DNA of 27,898 bases from a virus: positions 15,943 through 43,840 of IMG/VR virus record IMGVR_UViG_3300008267_000919. One strand, 5' to 3'. Made by a program: the position numbers and the translations under genes. Position 1 is the first letter of the stretch. The number at the start of each line of letters is the position of its first letter. Shown in pieces: positions 15,009 through 21,982 of this stretch. The notes beneath the pieces were generated by a model, which saw only the letters and a program-made list of their open reading frames with translations, had not been told where the DNA came from and did no database searches.

Positions 15009-15296
15009 ATGAAAAAGTTCGTTGAAAATAATTTCGTAATGATTGTTTTTGTTATAATCCTATTAACATTTTTTAAGGGTTGTAGTGATAGCAGAGAAAT
15101 CAAATCCATTAAAAATGAAATAAAAGCTATAAAGGATTCTACATATACAAAAACAGAATTAGGTATCATTCTAAAAATTGAAGGGCTAAGAGCTGAAAAA
15201 AGAATGATACAAGCAACAGATAGAAAAATGTTAGATGTTCAACGTCAAACACAAATTGATGAAGAATTAAAAACATTAGAAAAGTCAATCAAATAA
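15009..15296 (+). CDS. Small membrane-anchored coiled-coil protein
   Basis: The 95-residue protein has one N-terminal hydrophobic segment (about 8-23), then GCSDS with Cys25, and a charged coiled coil to the C-terminus. FFKGC resembles a lipobox but lacks the usual small or Leu residue at -3, so lipidation is uncertain. The end overlaps the next gene's ATG by one base (AATGA type), suggesting coupling to the membrane protein that follows. It is another spanin-like architecture; a role in lysis or in membrane-complex assembly is an inference. No catalytic motif is seen. Confidence 0.75.
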   Translation: MKKFVENNFVMIVFVIILLTFFKGCSDSREIKSIKNEIKAIKDSTYTKTELGIILKIEGLRAEKRMIQATDRKMLDVQRQTQIDEELKTLEKSIK

Positions 15297-16504
15297 TGAA
15301 AAATTGGTTTAATAAAAATTATAAAACAATAATAATTGCGGCATTTCTTGTCCCAATCATAACGGTAGCGATTGTATCTATCTCACACGTTACTATGTGG
15401 TATGGGATATCAAATCCAATTACATGGGCTGTATACTTATCCATTGGTATTGAGATTGCTGCCCTATCTGCTCTTGCGGCAATATCTGCTGACATGGGCT
15501 CTAAAGTATATTTTCCATTTTCAATTGTAACATTAATACAATTCATTGGTAATATATTTTTCGCTTATTCATTTATCGATATAAATTCACAACCGTTTAA
15601 AGATTGGGTTGATCTAGTTTCACCTTTAGTTTCATTTATGGGTGTTGAACCAACCGATTTTGTTGGTCACAAAAGATTCTTAGCATTTTTTGCTGGTGGA
15701 ATGTTACCAGTTATCTCTCTTTCATTCTTACACATGTTAATTAAATTTACGGAAGAAGATAAGCAACAACGTACATCCAAAGATTCTGAACCAGAAAATA
15801 AAATTGATGCTAGTGATATTGTTTCTGAGGTTTCTAGAGTTAGATTAAGTGAGAGCGACTTAAAAAAATTAGAAGAAGTTTTATTAAATCCACCAACACC
15901 AAATGAAGCTTTGGTGAAGGCTGCTGAAAAATATAAACAAAAAACCGATGATGAGATTTTAAAACAAGCTGAAAAAATAAAACAATCTCGTGAAGAGGTA
16001 TCATCAGAATCCGCGATAAATAAAGATATCGTTGAAACAGATGATAAGATAAAGCAAAAAGAAGCTTTGATAAAAATGATGGAATTGGATCAAGAACTTG
16101 GGTTATATGATGATCCAATTGATAATCCATTGATTAAAGAAGATACATACAATATTGCCAAATCAATTCAACAACCAGAGGTTGCGCCAGCTTTGTCTGA
16201 TGAAGAAGTTAAGGAAATGTTTATGGATGAATGGGAAAGAAAATTTGATTTGGTTGAAGAGGAATATGTGCCAACGGAAGAAGATATTATATTAAATGAG
16301 GAATTAAACGCCATTCAAAATGCAGTTGAAAATGAAACTATTCCGGAACCGTTTGCAATACAAGAAGAAGTTCAAAAATTTAATATAGATTTATCTTATC
16401 CACAAAAAGAAGAAGAGGAAGAATATAATACAATTGAAAATAATGATTCTTTTTGGAGGGACCATTTATCTGAAGATATGGACGAAGATGTAAAAAAAAA
16501 GTAG
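15296..16504 (+). CDS. Four-helix membrane protein with long acidic tail (zero-frame product)
   Basis: The 402-residue zero-frame product has four membrane helices (about 11-30, 42-64, 71-93, 127-149) and then a highly charged, Glu- and Lys-rich cytoplasmic region of about 250 residues. It ends in DEDVKKK followed by TAG. The stop comes directly after a run of nine As containing A-AAA-AAG, and the -1 frame continues for 94 codons without interruption as a Pro-Thr repeat and basic tail (16501-16785). So the gene is probably 496 codons with a frameshift, or the two forms are both made. No transporter or enzyme motif is recognised. Neighbours are small membrane and amidase-fold proteins. Confidence 0.8.
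   Translation: MKNWFNKNYKTIIIAAFLVPIITVAIVSISHVTMWYGISNPITWAVYLSIGIEIAALSALAAISADMGSKVYFPFSIVTLIQFIGNIFFAYSFIDINSQPFKDWVDLVSPLVSFMGVEPTDFVGHKRFLAFFAGGMLPVISLSFLHMLIKFTEEDKQQRTSKDSEPENKIDASDIVSEVSRVRLSESDLKKLEEVLLNPPTPNEALVKAAEKYKQKTDDEILKQAEKIKQSREEVSSESAINKDIVETDDKIKQKEALIKMMELDQELGLYDDPIDNPLIKEDTYNIAKSIQQPEVAPALSDEEVKEMFMDEWERKFDLVEEEYVPTEEDIILNEELNAIQNAVENETIPEPFAIQEEVQKFNIDLSYPQKEEEEEYNTIENNDSFWRDHLSEDMDEDVKKK
16492..16504 (+). other. Probable -1 frameshift site (A9-G followed by TAG)
   Basis: Nine As (16492-16500) and a G precede the zero-frame stop TAG at 16502-16504. The zero-frame codons are GTA AAA AAA AAG TAG, so the heptamer A-AAA-AAG, the dnaX-type slippery sequence, is placed correctly directly before the stop. 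Slipping back one base continues as Val-Glu-Ile-Glu into the Pro-Thr repeat. I see no clear downstream stem. Transcript slippage on A9 or a sequencing indel would give the same fusion. Confidence 0.65.
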
Positions 16505-16785
16505 AGATTGAAATAACACCTACTCCAACAGATTACATTGAACCGGAACCAATACCAACAGAGTACATTGAACCAACGCCAACACCTACTGAGTATATTG
16601 AGCCAACGCCTACTCCAACCGAGTACGTCGATCCAATTTATGAGGAAGTTGTTGAACCAACACCTACCCCTACACCGACAGTTTCAAATAAAATTTATGT
16701 GGATGAACTACCACCAAGATTACCAATAGCTGGTTTAAAAACTTTTCAAAGGAATGTTAGAAATTCAAGACGTAGAAGCATTTAA
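16501..16785 (+). CDS. Frameshifted C-terminal extension with Pro-Thr decapeptide repeats
   Basis: The -1 frame relative to the upstream gene is open from the slippery site to TAA at 16783-16785, adding 94 residues. It encodes IEPTPTPTEY-type decapeptide repeats (about 3.5 copies), then VDPIYEEVV, a second PTPTPTPT stretch and a basic end NVRNSRRRSI. It has no start codon of its own, so it is only made by frameshifting. The strong amino-acid pattern with varied third codon positions shows it is translated. TPTPTPTE also occurs in the virion-type protein at 202, which hints at a shared use such as a flexible surface linker. Its last 32 bases overlap the amidase-fold gene. Confidence 0.75.
   Translation, partial: VEIEITPTPTDYIEPEPIPTEYIEPTPTPTEYIEPTPTPTEYVDPIYEEVVEPTPTPTPTVSNKIYVDELPPRLPIAGLKTFQRNVRNSRRRSI
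16513..16626 (+). repeat. 30-base coding repeats for Pro-Thr-Glu-Tyr decapeptides
   Basis: Full units lie at 16537-16566, 16567-16596 and 16597-16626, with a partial unit from 16513. Each encodes I-E-P-x-P-x-P-T-E-Y. Units differ mainly at third codon positions. Confidence 0.8.
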
Positions 16786-17377
16786 CTTACCGAATTTAAA
16801 ATCAAAAAATAGAAAATATAAAAAAACCCAAATTCTTCTATATGACACTGGAAGAAAGTTTGATAATTTTATTAAAAAACTTAAATATCGAAAATTTGGG
16901 GATTATAAAGACATTCCACATTTCTGCATAACCAAAACTGGTGAAGTTTATAGTTTTATTGATCCAGAATACGGTTCAGAGACTTTTGGAGAGAGTAGGA
17001 TTGATAATAAACAAATAAAGATCGCCATAGAAAACCTTGGCTGGTTGAGCAAAAACACCATAAACGGTATCTACCAAAATTGGTTAGATGACGTATATAG
17101 AGGTGCCCCACATATAAGAAGTTGGAGAAATCGAATGTATTGGGACCCATATACCCCAGAGCAATTACAAGCGTTAGCGGATCTATGTTTGATACTTTGT
17201 GTTAAATATGATATAAAGTATAGATGTGTACCTTCTTCTGGATATATTGAAAACATAAAAAATATGGGTGGAATAGTTAGTAAATCAAATTTTTTGGATA
17301 TTTATACTGATATAAACCCATCGTTTAATTTTAATATATTTGAAGAAAATGTCAAACAAACAGAACACAGGTTATGA
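16754..17377 (+). CDS. Amidase_2/PGRP-fold protein with altered zinc site
   Basis: The 207-residue protein follows the N-acetylmuramoyl-L-alanine amidase (amidase_2) pattern: a first strand ILLYDTG (27-33), then IPHFCITKTGEVYSFID (54-70), IKIAIENLGWL (88-98), YTPEQLQALADLC (133-145) and GIVSKSNFLDIYTDINPSF (173-191). In active members the first strand ends in a zinc-binding His and the last motif carries GHR and the final ligand. Here these are Tyr30 and Ser-Lys-Ser, so the classic zinc ligands are not evident. It may be an endolysin variant of phages with SNF-YTD motifs, or a non-catalytic peptidoglycan-binding virion protein. It has no signal peptide. It starts inside the frameshifted extension of the previous gene and overlaps the next gene by 29 bases. 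Confidence 0.75.
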   Translation: MLEIQDVEAFNLPNLKSKNRKYKKTQILLYDTGRKFDNFIKKLKYRKFGDYKDIPHFCITKTGEVYSFIDPEYGSETFGESRIDNKQIKIAIENLGWLSKNTINGIYQNWLDDVYRGAPHIRSWRNRMYWDPYTPEQLQALADLCLILCVKYDIKYRCVPSSGYIENIKNMGGIVSKSNFLDIYTDINPSFNFNIFEENVKQTEHRL

Positions 17378-17828
17378 TGCTATAAAAAAGATGTTGAATA
17401 CACTAAGAACAATTAGTGAAAATACAACCGCATCTAAAACACTGAATGAAGAAAAAATAAATACCCTAGTAATAGGTAATAATGTTGAGGTTAAGGTTCA
17501 TTCTGATGACCAACAAGACCTTAAAATTGGCGATGAAGAGAAGAACTCGTTAAACCAATTGATCGAAAATTTCAAGACACAAGTTTACGAATTGGCCACT
17601 TTTGAAGAGGGGTTTAATATCTACCAAAATAGTGTGAGATTAGACGGTAGTATTGACAACGATTTAACGTTTGTGTTTATCGCTGGCCAAGACAGAGGTT
17701 TATATATCAATGCAAATATGTTAAAATTAGATAATGAAATGGCTCAGATTATTGATAAACTAAGCAAATTCCAACACACATTTGAAGATGTTATGAACGA
17801 ACTAATTGAAACTAGAAAATATAATTAA
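17349..17828 (+). CDS. Unknown protein, probably virion-associated
   Basis: The 159-residue protein (from MSNKQNTGYDAIKKM) has an N-terminal helical part, a Val-rich strand segment (NTLVIGNNVEVKVHSDD) and a C-terminal alpha/beta region ending in a helix. There is no membrane segment or Cys. ATG 17349 was chosen over an in-frame TTG at 17340 because it is the first standard start and sits in an A-rich context. It is followed after two bases by a small helical protein and then by the mosaic protein at 18070, so the four genes 17349-20491 form one run, likely structural or morphogenetic. No family is recognised. Confidence 0.75.
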   Translation: MSNKQNTGYDAIKKMLNTLRTISENTTASKTLNEEKINTLVIGNNVEVKVHSDDQQDLKIGDEEKNSLNQLIENFKTQVYELATFEEGFNIYQNSVRLDGSIDNDLTFVFIAGQDRGLYINANMLKLDNEMAQIIDKLSKFQHTFEDVMNELIETRKYN

Positions 17829-17830
17829 AA

Positions 17831-18070
17831 ATGGCATTAACTAGTGAGGACAAAAAAGAGATAGAAAAAATTGTAAAAAAGGAAATTAAAGATTTTCTTG
17901 ATACAACCAAAGCACACGATATTGTGATAAAGGTTATCCAGAAAGAATTGGGTACTAAAAAAATAGACGATAAAATTGTTGATCTATCAACAAAGGTTGT
18001 TGTTGAGTTATTTAGAACATTATGGCAAAGAAAGGGATTCTGGGAGTCCGCATTAAAAAGTGTTAGATAG
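17831..18070 (+). CDS. Small helical protein, unknown
   Basis: The 79-residue protein is mostly helical and very rich in Lys, Glu and Asp at its start (TSEDKKEIEKIVKKEIKDFL), ending WQRKGFWESALKSVR. It has no membrane segment. It shares its stop with the GTG start of the next gene (TAGTG), so the two are translationally coupled. I associate similar small helical proteins with head or scaffold gene runs of large phages, but cannot name it. Confidence 0.75.
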   Translation: MALTSEDKKEIEKIVKKEIKDFLDTTKAHDIVIKVIQKELGTKKIDDKIVDLSTKVVVELFRTLWQRKGFWESALKSVR

Positions 18071-19248
18071 TGAAATATATTAAGCCAAATTTTGATGAAG
18101 AGTGGATGGAAGCCATACGTTATCCTGAGTTTGAAGAAATGGGATATGAGGGCTGGATGCATACTGCACAAAATAATTTTAGTATAAGTAATTACGAAAA
18201 AATAAAAGATGTTTTATATAATGTTAATTTAGATTATGATAGTCTAGATAAAGACAAAAGAAACAGATTTGAAAAAGCATTTAAAATAGGTAAAGTTGAA
18301 ATACCTATAGTGGTTAAATTTAGCGATACAGACTACGATTTGTTGGGAGGTAACACTAGATTAGCTGGGCTAATTAAAAATGGAATAAACCCTAAATTAT
18401 GGGTTATAGATATGACAAACAACGAAACTGAATTGGAAGAAAAATGGTCTGAGAAGTATAAGAAATCTATAGATTGTAATAATCCAAAAGGGTTTAGTCA
18501 AAGAGCTCATTGTCAAGGTAAAAAGAAAAAAATGAACGAAACTGAAGAATTAGAAGGTGGTTTAGCTGACAATAAAACATTGGTTCAAATTGCTAAAAAA
18601 CATGATGCAAAGAGTTATTACCATATTGACGATATGGTTAAATCTTTGAAAAAGCAATTAGAGATGGGGATGAAAGTGGAAATGGAACATACTGACAGTA
18701 AAGATAAAGCCAAAGAAATTGCTATGGATCATTTATGGGAAGACCCATCATACTATACTAAACTAAAAAAGATTGAAGCAAAAGAAATGACTGGAGCAGA
18801 CTCTGCGGGGGCATTCAGCGCACCAGCCTTTGGCCAAGTCATTAAGAAAAAGAATATTACCAAAATACATAACATGACTGAATCTGAACAAGAAATTGAT
18901 GAAGTTACAGATGCAAGTTCATCTGGTTCATATGATGTTCCTTTTGGTGGTGGTAGAAATGGTAGAAAAAATCCATTAAAAATTGATGGTCCAGATAGTA
19001 TCTATAAAGGTAGAGCTGTTAAAGATAAAAATTTCCCTAAGTGGGGTGGTCCTGGAGGTAAATTTGTTAAGATAAAAGACAAATGTAAGAAATACCCTTA
19101 TTGTAATCAGGGGGATATAAATGCATTAGAGCTAATTGAGAGCGAAGAAATGACTCAAGCAATAGAAAGCGTGTCTCTAAAAAGCGGTTTGAGTAAAGAG
19201 TTCTTAAAGAAAATAGTTCTAAAAGAGATTAAACATATATTTATTTAA
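18070..19248 (+). CDS. Mosaic protein: ParB-like N-terminus, DUF5661-like centre, basic C-terminal modules
   Basis: The 392-residue protein starts with GTG overlapping the previous stop. Modules in order: an N-terminal domain with YDLLGGNTRLAGLIKNG (89-105), like the GGxxR core of ParB/sulfiredoxin-fold proteins; a motif CNNPKGFSQRAHCQGKKKK (136-154); a DUF5661-like stretch (about 190-236, VEMEHTDSKDKAKEIAMDHL, then EDPSYYTKLKKIE); a Gly-, Ser- and Ala-rich link; SYDVPFGGGRNGRKNP; and DKCKKYPYCNQGDINALELI near the end. Such short modules recur in head-associated and replication proteins of large environmental phages, as I recall them. A plausible role is a scaffold-like or DNA-associated virion protein. 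No catalytic site is certain. Confidence 0.8.
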   Translation: MKYIKPNFDEEWMEAIRYPEFEEMGYEGWMHTAQNNFSISNYEKIKDVLYNVNLDYDSLDKDKRNRFEKAFKIGKVEIPIVVKFSDTDYDLLGGNTRLAGLIKNGINPKLWVIDMTNNETELEEKWSEKYKKSIDCNNPKGFSQRAHCQGKKKKMNETEELEGGLADNKTLVQIAKKHDAKSYYHIDDMVKSLKKQLEMGMKVEMEHTDSKDKAKEIAMDHLWEDPSYYTKLKKIEAKEMTGADSAGAFSAPAFGQVIKKKNITKIHNMTESEQEIDEVTDASSSGSYDVPFGGGRNGRKNPLKIDGPDSIYKGRAVKDKNFPKWGGPGGKFVKIKDKCKKYPYCNQGDINALELIESEEMTQAIESVSLKSGLSKEFLKKIVLKEIKHIFI

Positions 19249-19249
19249 T

Positions 19250-20491
19250 ATGAAAAAAGACCAAATGAAAGATTTTATAGAAGAAACTATCGCAAAAGAA
19301 ATTAAAAAATTAATTAGCGAAAGTGTTTCTAATGAAGTTTATATAATAAAACATAATGGCCAACCTGTTGAACAATTTAAAACTCAAGAGGAAGCTGATA
19401 AAGCATTAGAAGTATATAAAGCAAAGCACCCAGATCAAGAACTTATTGTTGAACCTGGTGAAGAACTTTCATTTGAAGAATTAGATAAAATGTCTGAAAA
19501 ATTAGAAAACATGGAAAATATTAATGAAACAAAACATAAGGGCTATTTCACTACGGCTCAAGTAATGAAATTAGCTAAAAAAGCTGGCTATTGGGTTTTA
19601 GACGCCGGAGACGATTTACTAGAATTATGTGCTGCATATGGTGATAAAATTCCCGCAAGCGAAGTTTTCGAAGTTTTGGATGATTATGATATGCAAGAAT
19701 TGAAATCTAAAATAAGAGTAAAAAAGGTCGAACCAAAAGAAGGTGATTTCACTGCACCAGAGGTAACTATGGACGAAAAACTTTATGGCGACCAACATAA
19801 ATTAGATGTTGATAAGGACGGCGATATCGGAGCAGATGATTTGGCCAAATTAAGAGCTGGAAAAGAAGAGACTAAAGAGGAAGAGGAAGAATGTATGGAG
19901 TGTGGTGATGGATATATGGAAGAGGGTGTTTGTGAAAAGTGCGGTAAAGAAATTTGTGAGTGTGGTGGTGGTATAATGGAATCTAAAAAAAGTATTAAAT
20001 TGACTGAATCAGAATTGATTTCATTAATTACTAATATTGTTAATGAATCATTTCCAGCTGCAGAATTACAAGGTACTGTTCATAAAAAAAGTGGTGAGCA
20101 AAACGAAGATGCTCTTTCAGATGTTGAGGAAAAAATAAAAGAATATTTGAATTTCGATGGTAATGATAATTCAGAATTTCCACATCAAGTAGGTGGTGAA
20201 GTTAAAGCCAGAAGAGCTGATGAAAAAGAAGCTGATGAAGTAGATAGACACGAAAAAGCATTAAAAGGTGATACTAAAATGGGTAACTCACAAGATGCTG
20301 CAAACGTAATCCCAAGCAAACTAGGTGAAAAAATTATTAAAAAGGTAAAAAAGAAAGATCAAGAAGAATCTGAGGCTCAAATGTATGCTAAAGCCGTACA
20401 GCCATCAAGAGAAACCAAAAAGAAAGACGTTGTTTCAGAAGAAATTCAAAGAATGAAACAAATGGCTTCGTACAATAAGAAAACTCAATAA
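19250..20491 (+). CDS. Acidic multi-motif protein with EF-hand-like loop and zinc-ribbon-like cysteines
   Basis: The 413-residue protein is rich in Glu and Lys. Visible parts: an N-terminal helix MKKDQMKDFIEETIAKEIKK; a helical region about 95-155; an EF-hand or dockerin-like loop DVDKDGDIGADD (186-197) with acidic residues at calcium positions; a Cys cluster CMECGDGYMEEGVCEKCGKE (215-234) plus CECGG (236-240), likely zinc-binding; a motif KLTESELISLITNIVNES (250-267) that recurs in large-phage proteins; and a lysine-rich C-terminal half with a coiled coil. No membrane segment. It starts one base after the mosaic protein, so the two probably act together, perhaps as prohead core or scaffold proteins. 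That role is inference. Confidence 0.8.
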   Translation: MKKDQMKDFIEETIAKEIKKLISESVSNEVYIIKHNGQPVEQFKTQEEADKALEVYKAKHPDQELIVEPGEELSFEELDKMSEKLENMENINETKHKGYFTTAQVMKLAKKAGYWVLDAGDDLLELCAAYGDKIPASEVFEVLDDYDMQELKSKIRVKKVEPKEGDFTAPEVTMDEKLYGDQHKLDVDKDGDIGADDLAKLRAGKEETKEEEEECMECGDGYMEEGVCEKCGKEICECGGGIMESKKSIKLTESELISLITNIVNESFPAAELQGTVHKKSGEQNEDALSDVEEKIKEYLNFDGNDNSEFPHQVGGEVKARRADEKEADEVDRHEKALKGDTKMGNSQDAANVIPSKLGEKIIKKVKKKDQEESEAQMYAKAVQPSRETKKKDVVSEEIQRMKQMASYNKKTQ

Positions 20492-20517
20492 ATCTTCTTT
20501 TTCTGTTTTTTTATCCT

Positions 20518-20525
20518 TATATTGT
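20518..20525 (+). promoter_or_regulatory. TATATTGT promoter-like box
   Basis: TATATTGT lies nine bases before ATG 20535 in a T-rich gap. It resembles the TATATTG box at 21034. No TTTG is seen at the expected -33 position. Confidence 0.35.
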
Positions 20526-20534
20526 TTTAATATT

Positions 20535-20990
20535 ATGGGTATGAAAAAGAGTGAAGATTATTTGGGATTTGTTTCATCTGAAGATTTTAAAAATCAAGCC
20601 GAAGTTTGGTACAAAGCGTACAATATAATTCGTGAAAAAACAGAACTTTTTCACGATTTTGTAATTTCCCTATATAATTTAATAGACAGCACTTACATGG
20701 GTGCTGATGTTACAACCACAGAGTTGGATAAAAGAAACCACTTTGACTGGTGTTGGAAAAAAGTAATTTCAAATTTTTCAAAAGAATCAATCTTTTTCAA
20801 AGAAAGGGGTCAACACTATGACTATATCTGGTTATTTTTTTATGAAGCCTATTACTTAAATGAAACTAAGAACAATAGGATCAAGGAATATTTCGGTAAA
20901 CTATTCCAATTTGACTACAAAAAGACTCGATCAGAACTAGATATGTTAACCGAGCTTTATAAGATATTAGAATCTAATATAAAGAAATAA
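20535..20990 (+). CDS. Unknown soluble protein
   Basis: The 151-residue protein (MGMKKSEDYLGFVSSEDFKN) is mostly helical and rich in aromatics, with NHFDWCWKKVISNF and the central stretch GQHYDYIWLFFYEAYYLNE. The Phe-, Tyr- and Trp-rich core looks like a soluble helical bundle rather than a membrane protein. A second Met at position 3 is an alternative start. It stands alone between two promoter-like gaps, so it is probably its own transcription unit. I recognise no family. Confidence 0.75.
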   Translation: MGMKKSEDYLGFVSSEDFKNQAEVWYKAYNIIREKTELFHDFVISLYNLIDSTYMGADVTTTELDKRNHFDWCWKKVISNFSKESIFFKERGQHYDYIWLFFYEAYYLNETKNNRIKEYFGKLFQFDYKKTRSELDMLTELYKILESNIKK

Positions 20991-21033
20991 AAAAAAATCC
21001 AGTTTTTAGCTTTAAAAAACCAAACTTTTCCCG

Positions 21034-21041
21034 TATATTGA
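21034..21041 (+). promoter_or_regulatory. TATATTGA promoter-like box before the Hc1-like gene
   Basis: TATATTGA lies 16 bases before ATG 21058 and is related to TATATTTG and TATATTGT boxes elsewhere. The preceding GTTTTTA/TTAAAAAAC pair around 21002-21020 is a weak hairpin that may end the upstream transcript. Confidence 0.4.
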
Positions 21042-21057
21042 GTTAAAATACTTGTAT

Positions 21058-21246
21058 ATGGAGACATTAAAAAAAATAAAAGATCTGGTGGAGAAGATGT
21101 CTGTAGATACCCAAAAAGTTTTTATTAAGGGTAATCGGAGCGCATCTATAAGAGCCAGAAAACACGCTCAAGAGTTAAAAGCTATGATCGGTGTTTACAG
21201 AAAAGAAATTTTAGAAGAAATCAAAAAACATGATAAAGCCGATTAG
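21058..21246 (+). CDS. Histone H1-like protein, Hc1 family
   Basis: The 62-residue basic protein (METLKKIKDLVEKMSVDTQK) continues VFIKGNRSASIRARKHAQELK. This matches the pattern of Hc1-type proteins, in which a Lys-Gly-Asn-x-x-A-x-x-RAR core is followed by Gln-Glu-Leu-Lys. Hc1 proteins bind and condense DNA in Chlamydiae and are common as small histone-like proteins in Bacteroidota. It may compact phage DNA, bind the host nucleoid or affect transcription. ATG 21058 was chosen over an in-frame TTG at 21052. It overlaps the next gene by 17 bases. The family call is from pattern memory and is good but not certain. Confidence 0.8.
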   Translation: METLKKIKDLVEKMSVDTQKVFIKGNRSASIRARKHAQELKAMIGVYRKEILEEIKKHDKAD

Positions 21247-21412
21247 TATATTTCTTTTTATTTTCAGCATCGTATTTTTATTAAGATATGTTGTTGAAGT
21301 TATTTTGGCCATCAGAAGCGAAGAGCCAAGACAAATAAGCATAAATAAAATGATTGAGATATTTTTATATATTTCAATTTCATATATTTTAACATTTTTA
21401 ATAACATTATAG
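21230..21412 (+). CDS. Small two-helix membrane protein
   Basis: The 60-residue protein has hydrophobic helices at about 4-27 and 42-59, separated by a charged loop SEEPRQISINKM. Two helices and small size fit a holin or an accessory membrane protein, but no holin family is recognised. Its start lies in the end of the Hc1-like gene and its stop TAG overlaps the GTG of the next gene, so the three are translationally linked. Confidence 0.65.
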   Translation: MIKPISIFLFIFSIVFLLRYVVEVILAIRSEEPRQISINKMIEIFLYISISYILTFLITL

Positions 21413-21873
21413 TGTACGAATTAATCGCCAGCCTCAGACCGTTTTTCTTCTCTTTAAGAGAGATTGAAAAAAATGTTAGTCTAGATTTAAGAATGCCCAC
21501 AAAATGGAAACTAGAGAACATTCAATTTATTGTTTCTCAGTACAAATCCGTTTCAATGAAAGTTCAAGATAAAAATGATAAATTTCAACTCGTATCGTTG
21601 ATAGCGGTAGCAAATGAGGACGGCTATGATACAACAAGAGTATGTGCATTAGAGATAATCAGATATAATATTGAGTTAGAAGAAAAGGAAAGGCTCTTTA
21701 AAGAAAAGGTAAAAGAACTTGAATTGTTATTTAAAAAAGAATCTTTAGATAAATTAAAAGATATAACTTTTATAGAAGATGAGCAAGAAGATACAACAGG
21801 GGTTGGAATGGTTGTCGAAGGAAATGGAGAAGGACCAGAGGGAAGTGATGAATCACAAGAAGAAGACGATTAA
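21412..21873 (+). CDS. Unknown protein with acidic tail
   Basis: The 153-residue protein begins at GTG overlapping the previous stop. The first block LIASLRPFFFSLREIEKNVSLDLR reads as an amphipathic or hydrophobic N-terminus. A mixed alpha/beta domain follows with a long charged helix (about 80-115), and an acidic, Gly-rich tail ends in SDESQEEDD. The N-terminal block seems familiar from hypothetical proteins of phages with T4-like gene sets, but no function is known to me. No membrane helix is certain. Confidence 0.7.
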   Translation: MYELIASLRPFFFSLREIEKNVSLDLRMPTKWKLENIQFIVSQYKSVSMKVQDKNDKFQLVSLIAVANEDGYDTTRVCALEIIRYNIELEEKERLFKEKVKELELLFKKESLDKLKDITFIEDEQEDTTGVGMVVEGNGEGPEGSDESQEEDD

Positions 21874-21982
21874 CGAAATTAAATCTCTGGATAAAAATAA
21901 AATGTTTGAAGAAAAACCAAAAAAGAAGATATCTATTTTGGATAGGATATTAATTATTTTTGGATATGGAAAAAAAGGGTGA
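21848..21982 (+). CDS. Very small basic protein (start uncertain)
   Basis: The frame encodes 44 residues from MNHKKKTINEIKS to a C-terminal hydrophobic stretch ISILDRILIIFGYGKKG. It overlaps the previous gene by 26 bases. The frame is open from an earlier ATG at 21779, but that part reads as a shadow of the acidic tail. A later ATG at 21902 (MFEEKPKKK) is also possible. It may be a short membrane-associated peptide. Evidence is position in a gene run and the filled gap of about 90 bases. Confidence 0.5.
   Translation: MNHKKKTINEIKSLDKNKMFEEKPKKKISILDRILIIFGYGKKG

Noticed and set aside
21779-21847. Longer start for the small basic protein ending at 21982
   Set aside because: The added residues overlap the coding end of the previous gene and look like its frame shadow.
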